The notes: a model not told the origin generated them from the letters alone. Counted from the stretch's first letter, positions 25,052 through 34,051 are shown. The stretch: DNA of 64,000 bases from Anaerovirgula multivorans (GCF_900188145.1 NZ_FZOJ01000022.1:20488-84487), one strand, 5' to 3'. Translations and numbers: made by a program.

Positions 25052-25923
25052 TAGAAAAAGTTATTGAAATTTCAACAAATAATCCAATATTTCTTCATCC
25101 TTTAGATGGTGTTCTTAAGGTAAAAGATATAGCGTTAAAGAAAAACCAATATTATTTTCCTGTCATTGAAGATAATAATTTAGTTGGAGTTCTAACCCAT
25201 AAACATCTAATGGTTGCACACCCGAATAGAATTGTCGCTGATGTCATGTCAAGTGAATTCTCTACTATTTCTTATGATGATTTTATTTGGACTGCAAAGG
25301 AAAAGTTCGTCAATACAGATGTAGAAGCATTATTTGTTACAGAAGGTGACAAAATTACAGGGATTCTAACTGAATCTCAAGTAGATATAACATTAAGTAA
25401 ACACATTGATGCCTTAACAGGTTTATATAAAAGTAATTACATATATTATTTATCAAATAAATTAATTCGCCAAAGCAAAGAAATATCTTTTATTTTCCTA
25501 GATATCAACAAGTTTGGCTTGATCGATAAAGACCATGGACATATAATAGGCGACAATATATTGCAGGAGCTTTCCAGCCTGTTACTAAAAGAAATACCAA
25601 AGGATACCTACTTATGCCGTTATGCTGGTGATGAATTTTTAATACTTACCCCTTATTTTTTGGATGACTGTATTTTACTTGCAGAAAAATTAATTCATGC
25701 TGTAGGTAATCATACATTTACCAACGGACTAAAAATAACATTAGCTGCTGGCATTTCAGGCGGTAGAAGATTACTTGAGCGTCCCCGTAATATAAACACA
25801 ACCATCGTAAGAGATCTCATAAATCTTGCAAGTTTAGCTTCTACAAAAGCAAAAATTCAGAAATGTAATTTCATTGTAGCTGATAAGTTAACTACTTATG
25901 AGATTGAAGAAATGATTAGTTGA
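25048..25923 (+). CDS. CBS-pair diguanylate cyclase (GGDEF)
   Basis: 291 residues. Residues about 1-120 form two CBS motifs (YYFPVIEDNNLVGVLTHKHLMVA; EALFVTEGDKITGILTESQV), which commonly bind adenine nucleotides. A GGDEF domain follows (DALTGLYKSNYIYYL, FLDINKFGLIDKDHGHIIGDNIL). The active-site motif reads YAGDEF, a variant still found in active cyclases. The I-site RxxD is not obvious. It probably couples nucleotide or ligand status to c-di-GMP. No membrane segment. Confidence 0.85.
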   Translation: MIEKVIEISTNNPIFLHPLDGVLKVKDIALKKNQYYFPVIEDNNLVGVLTHKHLMVAHPNRIVADVMSSEFSTISYDDFIWTAKEKFVNTDVEALFVTEGDKITGILTESQVDITLSKHIDALTGLYKSNYIYYLSNKLIRQSKEISFIFLDINKFGLIDKDHGHIIGDNILQELSSLLLKEIPKDTYLCRYAGDEFLILTPYFLDDCILLAEKLIHAVGNHTFTNGLKITLAAGISGGRRLLERPRNINTTIVRDLINLASLASTKAKIQKCNFIVADKLTTYEIEEMIS

Positions 25924-25940
25924 TGAGTAATGTGAATTCA

Positions 25941-25994
25941 CATGATAAAAGCTATAGCTTCTCTGCAATAGGAGAGGTTATAGCTTTTATCATG
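25941..25994. terminator. Long bidirectional terminator hairpin
   Basis: CATGATAAAAGCTATA (25941-25956) mirrors TATAGCTTTTATCATG (25979-25994) around CTTCTCT...GGAGAGG. It separates the convergent GGDEF and TDT genes. Confidence 0.85.
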
Positions 25995-26000
25995 AGCAAA

Positions 26001-26960
26001 TTAGTTGGAAAAGGTAGGTTTTTTGTTTGTTGTAACACCAGTTTCTGGACTTGAAATAATAAAGTTTATATATCTGATTAATACATAAAGCGCCATCCCA
26101 ACTCCCCACAATTCTAGAAACTTTACAAAATATACTAAGGAAGGTATTCCGCTTCCTATGTTAGCTAAAAAAGCATTAGTTCCTTTTATTGCAATAGCAG
26201 TAATTACAAAGGGGAAGGTAAAAGCTGAATAGCTAGGATAAAATTTCAACTTTAACATTTTAGGAATACACACCATCACCGCAATAAACATAATTAATGA
26301 TAGTGCACCCAGAAAACCTACAATCGTTATGTTTTTTTCTTGGAAGGAATTTAAATATCCAGCTAAACATAGACTAGCTGGTGCTGCAAAGATTGTAAGT
26401 GTTGGTATTGTTTGTTCCTGCATTTCTTTTATAACAAAAACCCTATACATTATTATGGGTAATAGTATTAGATAACCAATAAATCCAAACCAGAAGATAT
26501 ACTGACCCCAGTGGGCTAAATCAAACGCTGGTGCAGTTACGCTTCCAGAAACAATTCCAACGTAGACGACAAAGTAGCTTGGAAAAACCTTTTTCATATT
26601 AAAATTCAATATATATTTCTTAGTGAAATAAATTATCAAGATCACATGCATAATTAAACCTAAAAGCCATACCCCATAAGCTACTGCTGGTATATATGGT
26701 TTTACATAAGTGGCCAAAATCATTAATCCCATAGAAAATGTAGGCATCACGCTTGCTATAACAGGATTTTCAAATCCTTCCCCTAATGATTTGGGCATTG
26801 TTACCACTTTCATGACAAGTAAACCCATTAAAGCAGCAGATACAATTCCAAAGATATTTCTATATAAACTTCCATAGGATAGCACTAGATTCCCTGCTGC
26901 TGCTAGAGCTAACATTAACCCTGCCATAGGTATAGGTACTTTTTTTATTATGCTATTCAT
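26001..26960 (-). CDS. TDT-family (TehA/SLAC1-like) membrane transporter
   Basis: 319 residues with about ten hydrophobic segments, as in the tellurite-resistance/dicarboxylate transporter family. Typical opening: KKVPIPMAGLMLALAAAGNLVLSYG; also PVIASVMPTFSMGLMILA, PSYFVVYVGIVSGSVTAP and FYPSYSAFTFPFVITAIA. Members move anions such as C4-dicarboxylates or formate-like ions; the substrate here cannot be read from sequence. The C-GCAxxG-C-C gene lies 11 nt upstream in the same direction, so the two form an operon. Confidence 0.82.
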   Translation of the reverse strand: MNSIIKKVPIPMAGLMLALAAAGNLVLSYGSLYRNIFGIVSAALMGLLVMKVVTMPKSLGEGFENPVIASVMPTFSMGLMILATYVKPYIPAVAYGVWLLGLIMHVILIIYFTKKYILNFNMKKVFPSYFVVYVGIVSGSVTAPAFDLAHWGQYIFWFGFIGYLILLPIIMYRVFVIKEMQEQTIPTLTIFAAPASLCLAGYLNSFQEKNITIVGFLGALSLIMFIAVMVCIPKMLKLKFYPSYSAFTFPFVITAIAIKGTNAFLANIGSGIPSLVYFVKFLELWGVGMALYVLIRYINFIISSPETGVTTNKKPTFSN

Positions 26961-26971
26961 AATCCACCTCT

Positions 26972-27445
26972 CTACTTTTCAGCCATTTCAATTTTTTCTG
27001 CAATCTCTGGGTCTTCCAGCAATCTTTCAGCAACCCACGCAGCTACTTCACCTGTTATTTGTACACAATGGGCTTTTCTTTCAGTACTGGTAAAGTCATA
27101 TCCCTTTACAAGAACACGACAACAGGTGCTTTTATACATCTCTTTTATATGATTATGCAATGCTGCAGAAACCGGAAACATTTTTTCATTCATAGGGTCT
27201 CCATGCTTTCTCCCATAAGCCATACCTAATGCCATAGCACCACCACTGACGGCTCCGCAAAGACATCCAGATTTACCTAACCCAATAGGAAAAGCAGAAG
27301 CCAGTTTCACAACCTCCTCTGGATATGGCCAGCCTAGTAATTCATTGATTGTATGGACAACCGCCTCAGAACAGAAGAACTCTCCTCTTTGAAAATAACC
27401 CTCCGCTTGTTGACGAATAGACTCTACAGATACACTTTTTTCCAT
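26972..27445 (-). CDS. C-GCAxxG-C-C family redox protein
   Basis: 157 residues from the ATG at 27443-27445, directly after AGGAGGAATTAAGAAC; an upstream ATG at 27478 lacks a ribosome site. The family signature is clear: FFCSEAVVHTINE, GCLCGAVSGGAMALGMAYGR and CCRVLVKGYDF. These small proteins occur near oxidoreductases and transporters and are thought to carry redox-active cysteines; no reaction is established. Co-oriented with the TDT transporter. Confidence 0.87.
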   Translation of the reverse strand: MEKSVSVESIRQQAEGYFQRGEFFCSEAVVHTINELLGWPYPEEVVKLASAFPIGLGKSGCLCGAVSGGAMALGMAYGRKHGDPMNEKMFPVSAALHNHIKEMYKSTCCRVLVKGYDFTSTERKAHCVQITGEVAAWVAERLLEDPEIAEKIEMAEK

Positions 27446-27608
27446 GTTCTTAATTCCTCCTGTTAATTTTTTAATCATCTTCCCCTATAGTATATAGGAT
27501 AGGAAACCATAGATTCCAATAGAAAAAAACTATCATCAGTCCAAAAGCTATTAGATAATCAAATAGTCAAAAAACTAAATAGCAAAGAGAAAAACCACTG
27601 CTCCTATA

Positions 27609-27779
27609 TCAATGCTTTCCCTCCTCTTCCATGTTTATGGGATTTGGTGTATCGGCATATGTAAAGCGGATTTTTAGATTGTCATTGTTGTCATATACCG
27701 CCAGCAGCCTTAATTCTTCCCATAGGTAGTTCTCTGTTGTTACTCTGTTTTCTTTCCTGCCTGTCTTTCTCCCGGGCAT
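27609..27779 (-). pseudogene. Fragment of an RHS/YD-repeat protein
   Basis: The minus frame ending at 27609 reads YLWEELRLLAVYDNNDNLKI followed by RFTYADTPNP, which resembles the LRLLAVYD-x-NDNLK-x-RF-x-YAD segment of Rhs-type repeats near the core of these large polymorphic proteins. Only about 35 residues match; sequence upstream and downstream has no open frame of this kind. It is a relic within a 660-bp region without intact genes. Confidence 0.55.
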
Positions 27780-27915
27780 TATGCAGATATTGTATTTCTT
27801 TGACCTCCAGCAATGTTGCTTTCGTTGGCTCTCTTGCTGTTGTATAATTGTAGCCGACTGTTTCGGCCCATAACAAGGAGATTTATCATCAATGAGCTAA
27901 GTTGCTTAAATAATG

Positions 27916-28006
27916 GGTTGTCAACAGTTCCTCCCTTTTATCCTTTGACACTTATCTTTCCTCACATCTATGATCAAAGGTTGTCACCAACTCCGTCCCT
28001 TTGACA
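27916..28006. repeat. Two copies of a TGTCAAAGG(R)-type intergenic repeat
   Basis: Read on the minus strand, TGTCAAAGGGACGGAGTTGG (28006 down) and TGTCAAAGGATAAAAGGGAG (27951 down) both continue to a TTGGTGACAACC or TTGACAACC end. They are diverged direct copies. Similar AGGGGACGG-type repeats are common in Firmicute intergenic regions and have been linked to IS200-like transposases; the link here is inference. Confidence 0.45.
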
Positions 28007-28107
28007 TTACATTCATAAATAGGGTGTGTTTTTCAATTAACAATGGCAAGAATCCACTTTTGAATAAAGAAAAAGTCTCCCAAAGGAACTTCTTCCTTCA
28101 AAAGACT

Positions 28108-29172
28108 TTATAATTGATTATGTTTTTTCACATATTTAGATGTAAATGCTCTCATTGTGGAGAAATAACCTAATTCTATTTCTATTATATCTCCTAATTC
28201 ATATTTTTTATTACTATCAGTTATGTCTAAAATAAAATGATCCGAACTGGCTCCTAGTATTTTTATGTCTTCATCTATTAGTCTAGATGTTTCCACGTCA
28301 AAATCTTGTTTTCCCAAGGCGCAAATAGCCTTTTTTCTGATTCCAATATCACTAAATTCAGGTTTGTTTCCGTAGGAATCTACTCCAATTTCTCCCCAAG
28401 GCATAGAAGGTTTATTTTTAATCTCTATTATTTCAGCTTCTAATATGAATACGTCTTTATTGGTATTTTCTAGGTATTTATATTTAGATCTTTCCTTTCC
28501 AAATAATATAGATTCCCCTAGTCTTAAATTATTTATCCTATTAGGTATTTCATTTCTTAACATTAAATCTATGGCAGCTGAGTTTCCACCGCTTATTATC
28601 TCGAGTTTTCTATTGATCCTTTTTTCTATTTTTTCAGCTATATTAACTAGCTTCTCTAATTTCTCACTACTGTATTGAATAAAGGAAAAACAAGTTAGAT
28701 TTACACCTATTCCATATAGATGTACATTTTTCATCTCTTCAACTTTTATAGCCACTTCTATTAGTTCCTCATAGTCTACATACCCTTCCCTTATATCACC
28801 TAAATCCGCCATTAATATTATCTTGTGGACTTTATCTTCTTTTCTAGCTTTTTTATCTATTTCCTCTATTGTTTCTAATTCTGAATTCAAGGATGCATCT
28901 GCATATTCTATTAGTTCATCTATTTCTGTCTTCATCGGAGGTCTTATTAACCATTTCTCCGACTTTAGATCCTTTAGATTTTTTAAGTTTTCAATCCTTG
29001 AGTCGGCTAATTTATTTAAACCCCCATCAACTAATATTTTAGCTATATTATTATCTCCTGAAAATACCTTTGTTACCCCTGTAATTTCTATATTTCTTTC
29101 TTTACATAAAGTCTTTAATGTATTTATATTATTTTTTAACTTTTTAGCATCTATCTTTACCTTTGGATACAT
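28108..29172 (-). CDS. Alanine/ornithine racemase family PLP enzyme
   Basis: 354 residues from the ATG at 29170-29172, after AAAAGGGGAGAGG; a longer frame to 29217 has no ribosome site. The fold-type III barrel starts YPKVKIDAKKLKNNINTLK, with the PLP lysine expected in ITGVTKVFSGD. Further features are LADSRIENLKNL, LMADLGDIREG, ISGGNSAAIDLM, RLGESILFGKER and a C-terminal FSTMRAFTSKYVKK. The GVTKV context and C terminus resemble ornithine racemase-like proteins rather than Alr. Substrate is uncertain (ornithine, lysine or alanine). Single gene, not in an operon. Confidence 0.8.
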   Translation of the reverse strand: MYPKVKIDAKKLKNNINTLKTLCKERNIEITGVTKVFSGDNNIAKILVDGGLNKLADSRIENLKNLKDLKSEKWLIRPPMKTEIDELIEYADASLNSELETIEEIDKKARKEDKVHKIILMADLGDIREGYVDYEELIEVAIKVEEMKNVHLYGIGVNLTCFSFIQYSSEKLEKLVNIAEKIEKRINRKLEIISGGNSAAIDLMLRNEIPNRINNLRLGESILFGKERSKYKYLENTNKDVFILEAEIIEIKNKPSMPWGEIGVDSYGNKPEFSDIGIRKKAICALGKQDFDVETSRLIDEDIKILGASSDHFILDITDSNKKYELGDIIEIELGYFSTMRAFTSKYVKKHNQL

Positions 29173-29335
29173 ATAAAATCCTCTCCCCTTTTGATAAAAT
29201 AATTTAGGTTCAACCATGAATTATGTAAAACAATAATATTCCCATAAATTTCATTGCCATATTAATGACAAAAAGGGTGCAAAAAATCCGATCCACCCTG
29301 TATTATTAAATGCGCCAACACAATCAAATCAGGAA

Positions 29336-29590
29336 GTGTATAGGATGAATATCAATTATAGTATTATCCAAAATTTAATTGGATTTCAAGGAATAGCGAT
29401 AATTTATTTTCATGTAAAGACTCTGGATAATGGGATGGAGTACATCTTACATTATTACGATTATCCTATATCCAACGGCACTACCGAACGCAATAACCAT
29501 AAGGTTAAGAATATTAAACGTAGAGCCTATGGCTATCGCAATAGTAGAAATTGGGAAGTTAGGGTTAAGTACAAATTTTTATGTTCTTAA
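29336..29590 (+). pseudogene. C-terminal remnant of an ISL3/IS204-like transposase
   Basis: Residues 43-82 of the open frame, PISNGTTERNNHKVKNIKRR followed by AYGYRNSRNWEVRVKYKF, match the end of ISL3-family transposases (SNG-x-TE-x-NN-x-K-x-IKR-x-YGYRN-x-xNF). The preceding 40 codons show no transposase similarity and the catalytic DDE core is missing. It is a dead fragment. Confidence 0.7.
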
Positions 29591-29662
29591 AGCCTGACTT
29601 CCTTTCAGGTTTTTAAGGTGCATAGAGAAAGTCTAAGTATTTAGATTTCTATAATTAGATTG

Positions 29663-29772
29663 ACCTGATAAAATCCCTTGACCTTAGCAAGTACTACTAT
29701 ATAAAGTGGTAAACCCACGCAACAACATCAATATTTCGTATGCTGTTGAAGCGCAAATATCTTTTATCAGGT
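29663..29772. other. 110-nt element closed by an 11-bp perfect inverted repeat, unknown class
   Basis: ACCTGATAAAA (29663-29673) pairs with TTTTATCAGGT (29762-29772). Inside are TACTACT/AGTGGTA and CAACA/TGTTG hairpins, giving a multibranch RNA-like fold. It lies near the transposase relic and downstream of the symporter gene, so either a small non-autonomous element or a structured RNA. No known RNA family was recognised. Confidence 0.4.
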
Positions 29773-29951
29773 TAAACTAATTAGTCTTTGCATCAACAAA
29801 ATCATTATTAGAAAAACTTATACAAGATAAGAAAATGAAGGTTCCCAAGCATGTGAAAATTTTTCCTGTAAATTATTCATTTATAGGATAGGTGTGCTTG
29901 ATACCACAAGATTTATCATTGAACCATAATTTATAGTCATTTTATGTAAAG

Positions 29952-29980
29952 AAATAAAGTTTTAAATTTAAACTTTATTT
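29952..29980 (-). terminator. Terminator overlapping the symporter stop codon
   Basis: AAATAAAGTTT (29952-29962) and AAACTTTATTT (29970-29980) form an 11-bp stem that contains the TAA stop codon at 29968-29970. Confidence 0.6.
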
Positions 29981-31392
29981 TCCTTATATAATTCGTTCCA
30001 AAAATCTACTTTTTCTTTAATTCCTATAGTTTCAACTTTAAATACAGGGTTTTTTCCTTCTGATTTTTGTTTTGTATAATCATCAAGACATTTAATAGAA
30101 ATATTTCCTAAAACTACTATTATAGGAATATTTATAAGAGCCATAGCTCCCATTAGTACATCTGCTGTATCCCAAGCTACTGCAAAATTAAGTTGTGCTC
30201 CAAAAAATACTATTATAACTGCTATTATTCTAAATATTAAAAGCGTGTTTTTTTCTGGTGTTGTTTTGTTTAAATATTTAAGATTTGCTTCTGCATAATA
30301 AAAATTACCTAAGATAGAAGTAAATGCAAAACAAAATAGTGCAAATGTAATAAACCATATACCAAAATCTCCAAATTTTGTAGCTATTGCCAATTGTACA
30401 TATGGAACTCCTCTAAGGGATGGATCTGGTGCTATGCCTGAAGCTAAAAGCATAAATGCTGTTGCACTACATAATACCATAGTATCTATGAAAACAGATA
30501 ACATTTGAACAAGACCTTGTTTTACCGGATGAGAAACGCTTGCAGCTGCAGCTGCATTAGGGGCTGAACCTACACCAGCTTCATTAGAATATAGACCACG
30601 TTTAATTCCGTACATTATAGCCGAACCTGTAAAACCACCAAAAGCAGCTTTTAAATCAAATGCATTACTAAATATATCTGAAAACATCTTTGGTACTAAG
30701 TTTAAGTTTGAAAATACTATTACTAAAGATACTAATATATAAGATATAGCCATAATAGGAACTATTATCCCAGTAATTTTACTTACTCTTTTTCCTCCAC
30801 CAAATATACATAATGCTACAACAATTGCCAATATAATCCCCACTATCATCGGTGTAGAATCTGTATAAAAATTATACCCCTCAAATGCTGAAGCTATATT
30901 AAAGGATGCAACCATGTTAAATCCACCCATATAAGTTAGTATCAACATAGTAGCAAATAAAACCCCTAATGTTCTACTTTTTAAAGCAGTTTCTATATAG
31001 TATGCAGGTCCACCAAATGAACTACCATCTTTATCTCTAACTTTATACACTTGAGCAAGTGTACTTTCTATGAAAGCAGTTGCACTTCCTAATAAAGCTA
31101 TAACCCACATCCAAAATACTGCTCCTGGACCTCCCATTGTTATGGCAGTTGATACTCCAGCTATATTACCTACACCTACACGTGATGCTGTAGAAACCAT
31201 TAATGCTTCAAAGGAAGAAATAGAACCCTCGTCTTCTTTTTCTTCCGTTACTACTTTTAGAGATTCTTTCAGTAATCTAAATTGAACAAATTTTGTCTTA
31301 ACTGTAAAATATATACCAGTTCCTATTAATAATACTATCAAAATATAGGTATACAGCCAATTGTTTAAATTGTTAATAAAAATTTCATACAT
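29968..31392 (-). CDS. Sodium:alanine/glycine/glutamine symporter (AGCS family)
   Basis: 474 residues, about ten membrane segments. Family motifs: GNIAGVSTAITMGGPGAVFWMW, TAFIESTLAQVYKV, GGPAYYIE, GLYSNEAGVGSAPNAAAAA and ILGNFYYAEAN. Members import small amino acids with sodium. It follows a glutaminase gene by 115 nt in the same direction, as in the Bacillus glnT-glsA pair, so glutamine is the most likely substrate. The gap contains no clear sigma-54 site, so it is probably co-transcribed from the glsA promoter. Confidence 0.88.
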   Translation of the reverse strand: MYEIFINNLNNWLYTYILIVLLIGTGIYFTVKTKFVQFRLLKESLKVVTEEKEDEGSISSFEALMVSTASRVGVGNIAGVSTAITMGGPGAVFWMWVIALLGSATAFIESTLAQVYKVRDKDGSSFGGPAYYIETALKSRTLGVLFATMLILTYMGGFNMVASFNIASAFEGYNFYTDSTPMIVGIILAIVVALCIFGGGKRVSKITGIIVPIMAISYILVSLVIVFSNLNLVPKMFSDIFSNAFDLKAAFGGFTGSAIMYGIKRGLYSNEAGVGSAPNAAAAASVSHPVKQGLVQMLSVFIDTMVLCSATAFMLLASGIAPDPSLRGVPYVQLAIATKFGDFGIWFITFALFCFAFTSILGNFYYAEANLKYLNKTTPEKNTLLIFRIIAVIIVFFGAQLNFAVAWDTADVLMGAMALINIPIIVVLGNISIKCLDDYTKQKSEGKNPVFKVETIGIKEKVDFWNELYKENKV

Positions 31393-31507
31393 GTTTTCAA
31401 CACTCCTTTTTAAAGTTTAATATACTTTGCTTTGTTGGGAATTACATCATAAAAAAACATTGAAATATCAATATTTTACTATAGCACTTTTGACTGTCCA
31501 GATATAA

Positions 31508-32425
31508 TTAAAACATGCTTAAATTAAGCTGTTGAGAAAGTTCTTCCAAAACTTTTTTTCCTGCAATGCTGTTTCCATGCATGTCAAGGGCAGGACCCAC
31601 AACTGCTATCCCCATATTATTTGGTGCAACAGCCATAATACATCCTCCTACACCGCTCTTTGCTGGAGTACCCACATTAACAGAAAATTCCCCAGATGAA
31701 TCGTATAATCCACAAGTTATCATGATCGCTTTGACAATTCCATTCACTTCTTTAGGTATGATTTGTTCATTAGACCACGGTGCTATACCATCATTTGCGA
31801 TTACACATGCCATCTTTGCTACATCCTCCACCACCATCTCTATTGAACATAACTTGAAATAGGTATCCAATACATCTTCAACGTCCTTTTCAATAATATT
31901 TGCTCCCTTAAGATAGTACGCAATTGCCCTGTTGGTATTTCCAGTAAGCTTTTCAGAACGATAAACTGAATGATTTACTTCAATTTCATCATTATTTGTC
32001 ATCCTTTTTATCATATTGTGAATTCTATTAAACTTTTCAATGCCATTATCTCCCGACGCTAAAGATGTGCAAACGATTGCCCCTGCGTTGATAAAAGGAT
32101 TCAATGGTTTATGCGATTCTCTGGTTTCCAACTTTGCTAAGGAATTAAAGGGATCTGTGGAAGGTTCCATACCAACCTTTGAGAAAACCGTTTTCTTTCC
32201 CTTATCAATAAGGGCACATATGAGAATTGCTACTTTAGATACACTTTGAATGGTGAATCTTGTATCATAATCACCTCCCAATATCATATTGCAATTGGTA
32301 TCAAAAATACACGCACCGAGAGCCTCGCTGTTTCCTTTAGCAAGCTCTGGAATGTAGGATGCTACTTGTCCAAACTCTGTCCATTTTTTATTGTTTTCGA
32401 TGGCATTTTTTAGTATAGATTCCAT
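31508..32425 (-). CDS. glsA: Glutaminase
   Basis: 305 residues. Hydrolyses glutamine to glutamate and ammonia. The serine-dependent catalytic pair S-x-x-K is in FTIQSVSKV (Ser61, Lys64). Other signatures are YIPELAKGNSEALG, MEPSTDPFNSLAKLE, NPFINAGAIVCTSL, and VGTPAKSGVGGCIMAVAPN near the C terminus. A sigma-54 promoter lies about 50 bp upstream, and the next upstream genes encode a sigma-54 response regulator and a sensor kinase. The set is therefore probably glutamine- or related ligand-induced. Confidence 0.95.
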   Translation of the reverse strand: MESILKNAIENNKKWTEFGQVASYIPELAKGNSEALGACIFDTNCNMILGGDYDTRFTIQSVSKVAILICALIDKGKKTVFSKVGMEPSTDPFNSLAKLETRESHKPLNPFINAGAIVCTSLASGDNGIEKFNRIHNMIKRMTNNDEIEVNHSVYRSEKLTGNTNRAIAYYLKGANIIEKDVEDVLDTYFKLCSIEMVVEDVAKMACVIANDGIAPWSNEQIIPKEVNGIVKAIMITCGLYDSSGEFSVNVGTPAKSGVGGCIMAVAPNNMGIAVVGPALDMHGNSIAGKKVLEELSQQLNLSMF

Positions 32426-32473
32426 TACATAACACCTCTCCTCTATTTTGATTTTATAAGCATATAAATATAT

Positions 32474-32490
32474 AGCAAAACTAATGCCAA
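32474..32490 (-). promoter_or_regulatory. Sigma-54 promoter of glsA
   Basis: Minus strand TTGGCATTAGTTTTGCT has TGG at -24 and TTGCT at -12 with exact spacing, matching all fixed consensus positions except CG after TGGCA. Start of transcription would be near 32463, about 38 nt before the glsA ATG. The neighbouring NtrC-type regulator is the likely activator. Confidence 0.8.
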
Positions 32491-32550
32491 CTTAAATTTT
32501 TGAAACACACTGGCAAAATAGAGGGGTTTATCCACCTATCCTATAGATAT

Positions 32551-32615
32551 GTTCGAAATCGAGCATTAAAAGTGCTCGATTTCAAACGCACAGTTCGACA
32601 TCGAGCACTTTTTTT
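32551..32615. promoter_or_regulatory. CGAGCA repeat cluster: terminator and/or activator binding sites
   Basis: GTTCGAAATCGAGCA (32551-32565) is repeated directly as GTTCGACATCGAGCA (32593-32607), with inverted TGCTCGAT (32573-32580) between. GAAATCGAGCA/TGCTCGATTTC is a perfect 11-bp stem, and AGTGCTCGAT/ATCGAGCACT another, ending in T7 on the plus strand. It lies between the regulator's stop codon and the sigma-54 promoter, 60-125 bp upstream of the latter, where enhancer sites are expected. Confidence 0.5.
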
Positions 32616-32665
32616 CTACATAATACATCAATATACATCAATTTTTAATCTTCATAGAACATCCT

Positions 32666-34051
32666 CTAGTAGTCTTTCATATACTTTTCCATTCTTCTGT
32701 TTAATGCATGTCTTGAAATGCCAAGTAGTTTTGCCGCATGACTAAAATTGCCCTTTGACTGGTTGAGAGCCTTTAAAATCCAAAGCTTTTCTAACTCCCT
32801 TACTGCCTTTTCCAACGAAAAACCTTCTTCTATACCGCCTTCTTTTTGGGACAATGCTTCAATATTTTTGGGCTTACAACCTCGTTTCTGCATCTCGTTG
32901 GGAAGGTACTCTACCTCAATGAGATCTCCATCATTTAAGATAACGATTCTCTCCATAATATTTTTAAGTTCTCTAACATTTCCAGGCCAATCGTAGTCTA
33001 TCATTTTCTCTATGGCTTCTTTTGTAAATCCTCTGAATTTCTTTTTGAATTTTGTGCAATAAACATGAAGAAAATATTCTGAGAGTTCTTCAATATCAAG
33101 CTTTCTTTCCTTCAAAGAAGGAATACATATGGGAACTACATTGAGCCTATAATAGAAATCTTCCCTAAACTCTTTTTTATCTACGGCTTCTTCAAGATTA
33201 TTGTTGGTAGCAGCTATGATTCTTATATCTACTTCAATCTCTTCAAGTCCTCCTATCCGCTTGAATTTCCTGGTTTCAAGAAATCTCAAAAGCTTAGCCT
33301 GTATGTCAAGAGGTATTTCCCCTAGTTCATCAAGGAACAGGGTACCACCATGGGCCAGCTCTAAAAGTCCTTTTTTTCTGGCATTTGCACCACTAAAAGC
33401 ATTTTTTTCAAATCCAAAAAGTTCACTTTCAAGGAGCTGTCCAGGTATTGCTGCACAGTTAATACTGAGCATAACAGAATCTTTTCTAGAACAGTTTTTG
33501 TGTATATAGTTGGCAACAACTTCTTTTCCGGTTCCCGTTTCTCCTCTAATAAGTACTGTGACAGAATCATTTTCAGCCAATATATTCATTTTTTTTATGG
33601 TCTCTTCCATAATTGGATCTTTACTTATAAAAACATTCCCTTCTCTTAGTTCCTTTTCTTCATAAAGCATAAGCTTTTTCTTCATATGCTGACTGGCAAT
33701 AGCCTTAGAGATGGTAACTTCAATTTCTTCAATATCCAGAGGTTTTTTTATATAGTCTATTGCTCCCAGCTTTATTGCTTTGATGGCAGTCTTAATATCT
33801 CCATATGCTGTCATAATAATGATTGCCACATATTCATCTATTTCCTTAATTTTTTCGGCAACTTGAAGTCCGTCTTCTCCTTTAAGCTTCATATCTAATA
33901 AAATCACATCAGGTCTGAAGGATTTCAATTTTTCTATTCCATCTATACCATTCTGCGCAGTCTCCACATGATACCCTAGGTCAAGGAATCCTTCTTCAAG
34001 CGTTAGTCGCATGATTTCTTCATCATCAATCACAAGAATTTTTGTTTTCAT
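32666..34051 (-). CDS. NtrC-family sigma-54-dependent response regulator
   Basis: 461 residues from the ATG at 34049-34051 (GGGGG seven nt upstream); longer frames reach back into the kinase gene. Receiver domain 1-120 with phospho-acceptor Asp53 in VILLDMK; AAA+ domain with Walker A GETGTGKE, Walker B GGTLFLDELGEIP and the arginine-finger region REDFYYRLNVVPICIPSLKER; C-terminal Fis-type helix-turn-helix NFSHAAKLLGISRHALNRRM. The sigma-54 contact loop, usually GAFTGA, reads NAFSGA. Overlaps the kinase gene by 26 nt. Likely activates glsA. Confidence 0.92.
   Translation of the reverse strand: MKTKILVIDDEEIMRLTLEEGFLDLGYHVETAQNGIDGIEKLKSFRPDVILLDMKLKGEDGLQVAEKIKEIDEYVAIIIMTAYGDIKTAIKAIKLGAIDYIKKPLDIEEIEVTISKAIASQHMKKKLMLYEEKELREGNVFISKDPIMEETIKKMNILAENDSVTVLIRGETGTGKEVVANYIHKNCSRKDSVMLSINCAAIPGQLLESELFGFEKNAFSGANARKKGLLELAHGGTLFLDELGEIPLDIQAKLLRFLETRKFKRIGGLEEIEVDIRIIAATNNNLEEAVDKKEFREDFYYRLNVVPICIPSLKERKLDIEELSEYFLHVYCTKFKKKFRGFTKEAIEKMIDYDWPGNVRELKNIMERIVILNDGDLIEVEYLPNEMQKRGCKPKNIEALSQKEGGIEEGFSLEKAVRELEKLWILKALNQSKGNFSHAAKLLGISRHALNRRMEKYMKDY

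Noticed and set aside
27691..27876. 61-codon open frame on the minus strand
   Set aside because: No ribosome site or similarity; a different frame over the same DNA carries the Rhs-like fragment.
27813..28004. 63-codon open frame on the plus strand
   Set aside because: No ribosome site, runs across intergenic repeats, composition not protein-like.
31393..31507. Separate sigma-54 promoter for the symporter
   Set aside because: TGGACAGTCAAAAGTGCT on the minus strand has the GG-GC spacing two bases too long and lacks TGGCA.
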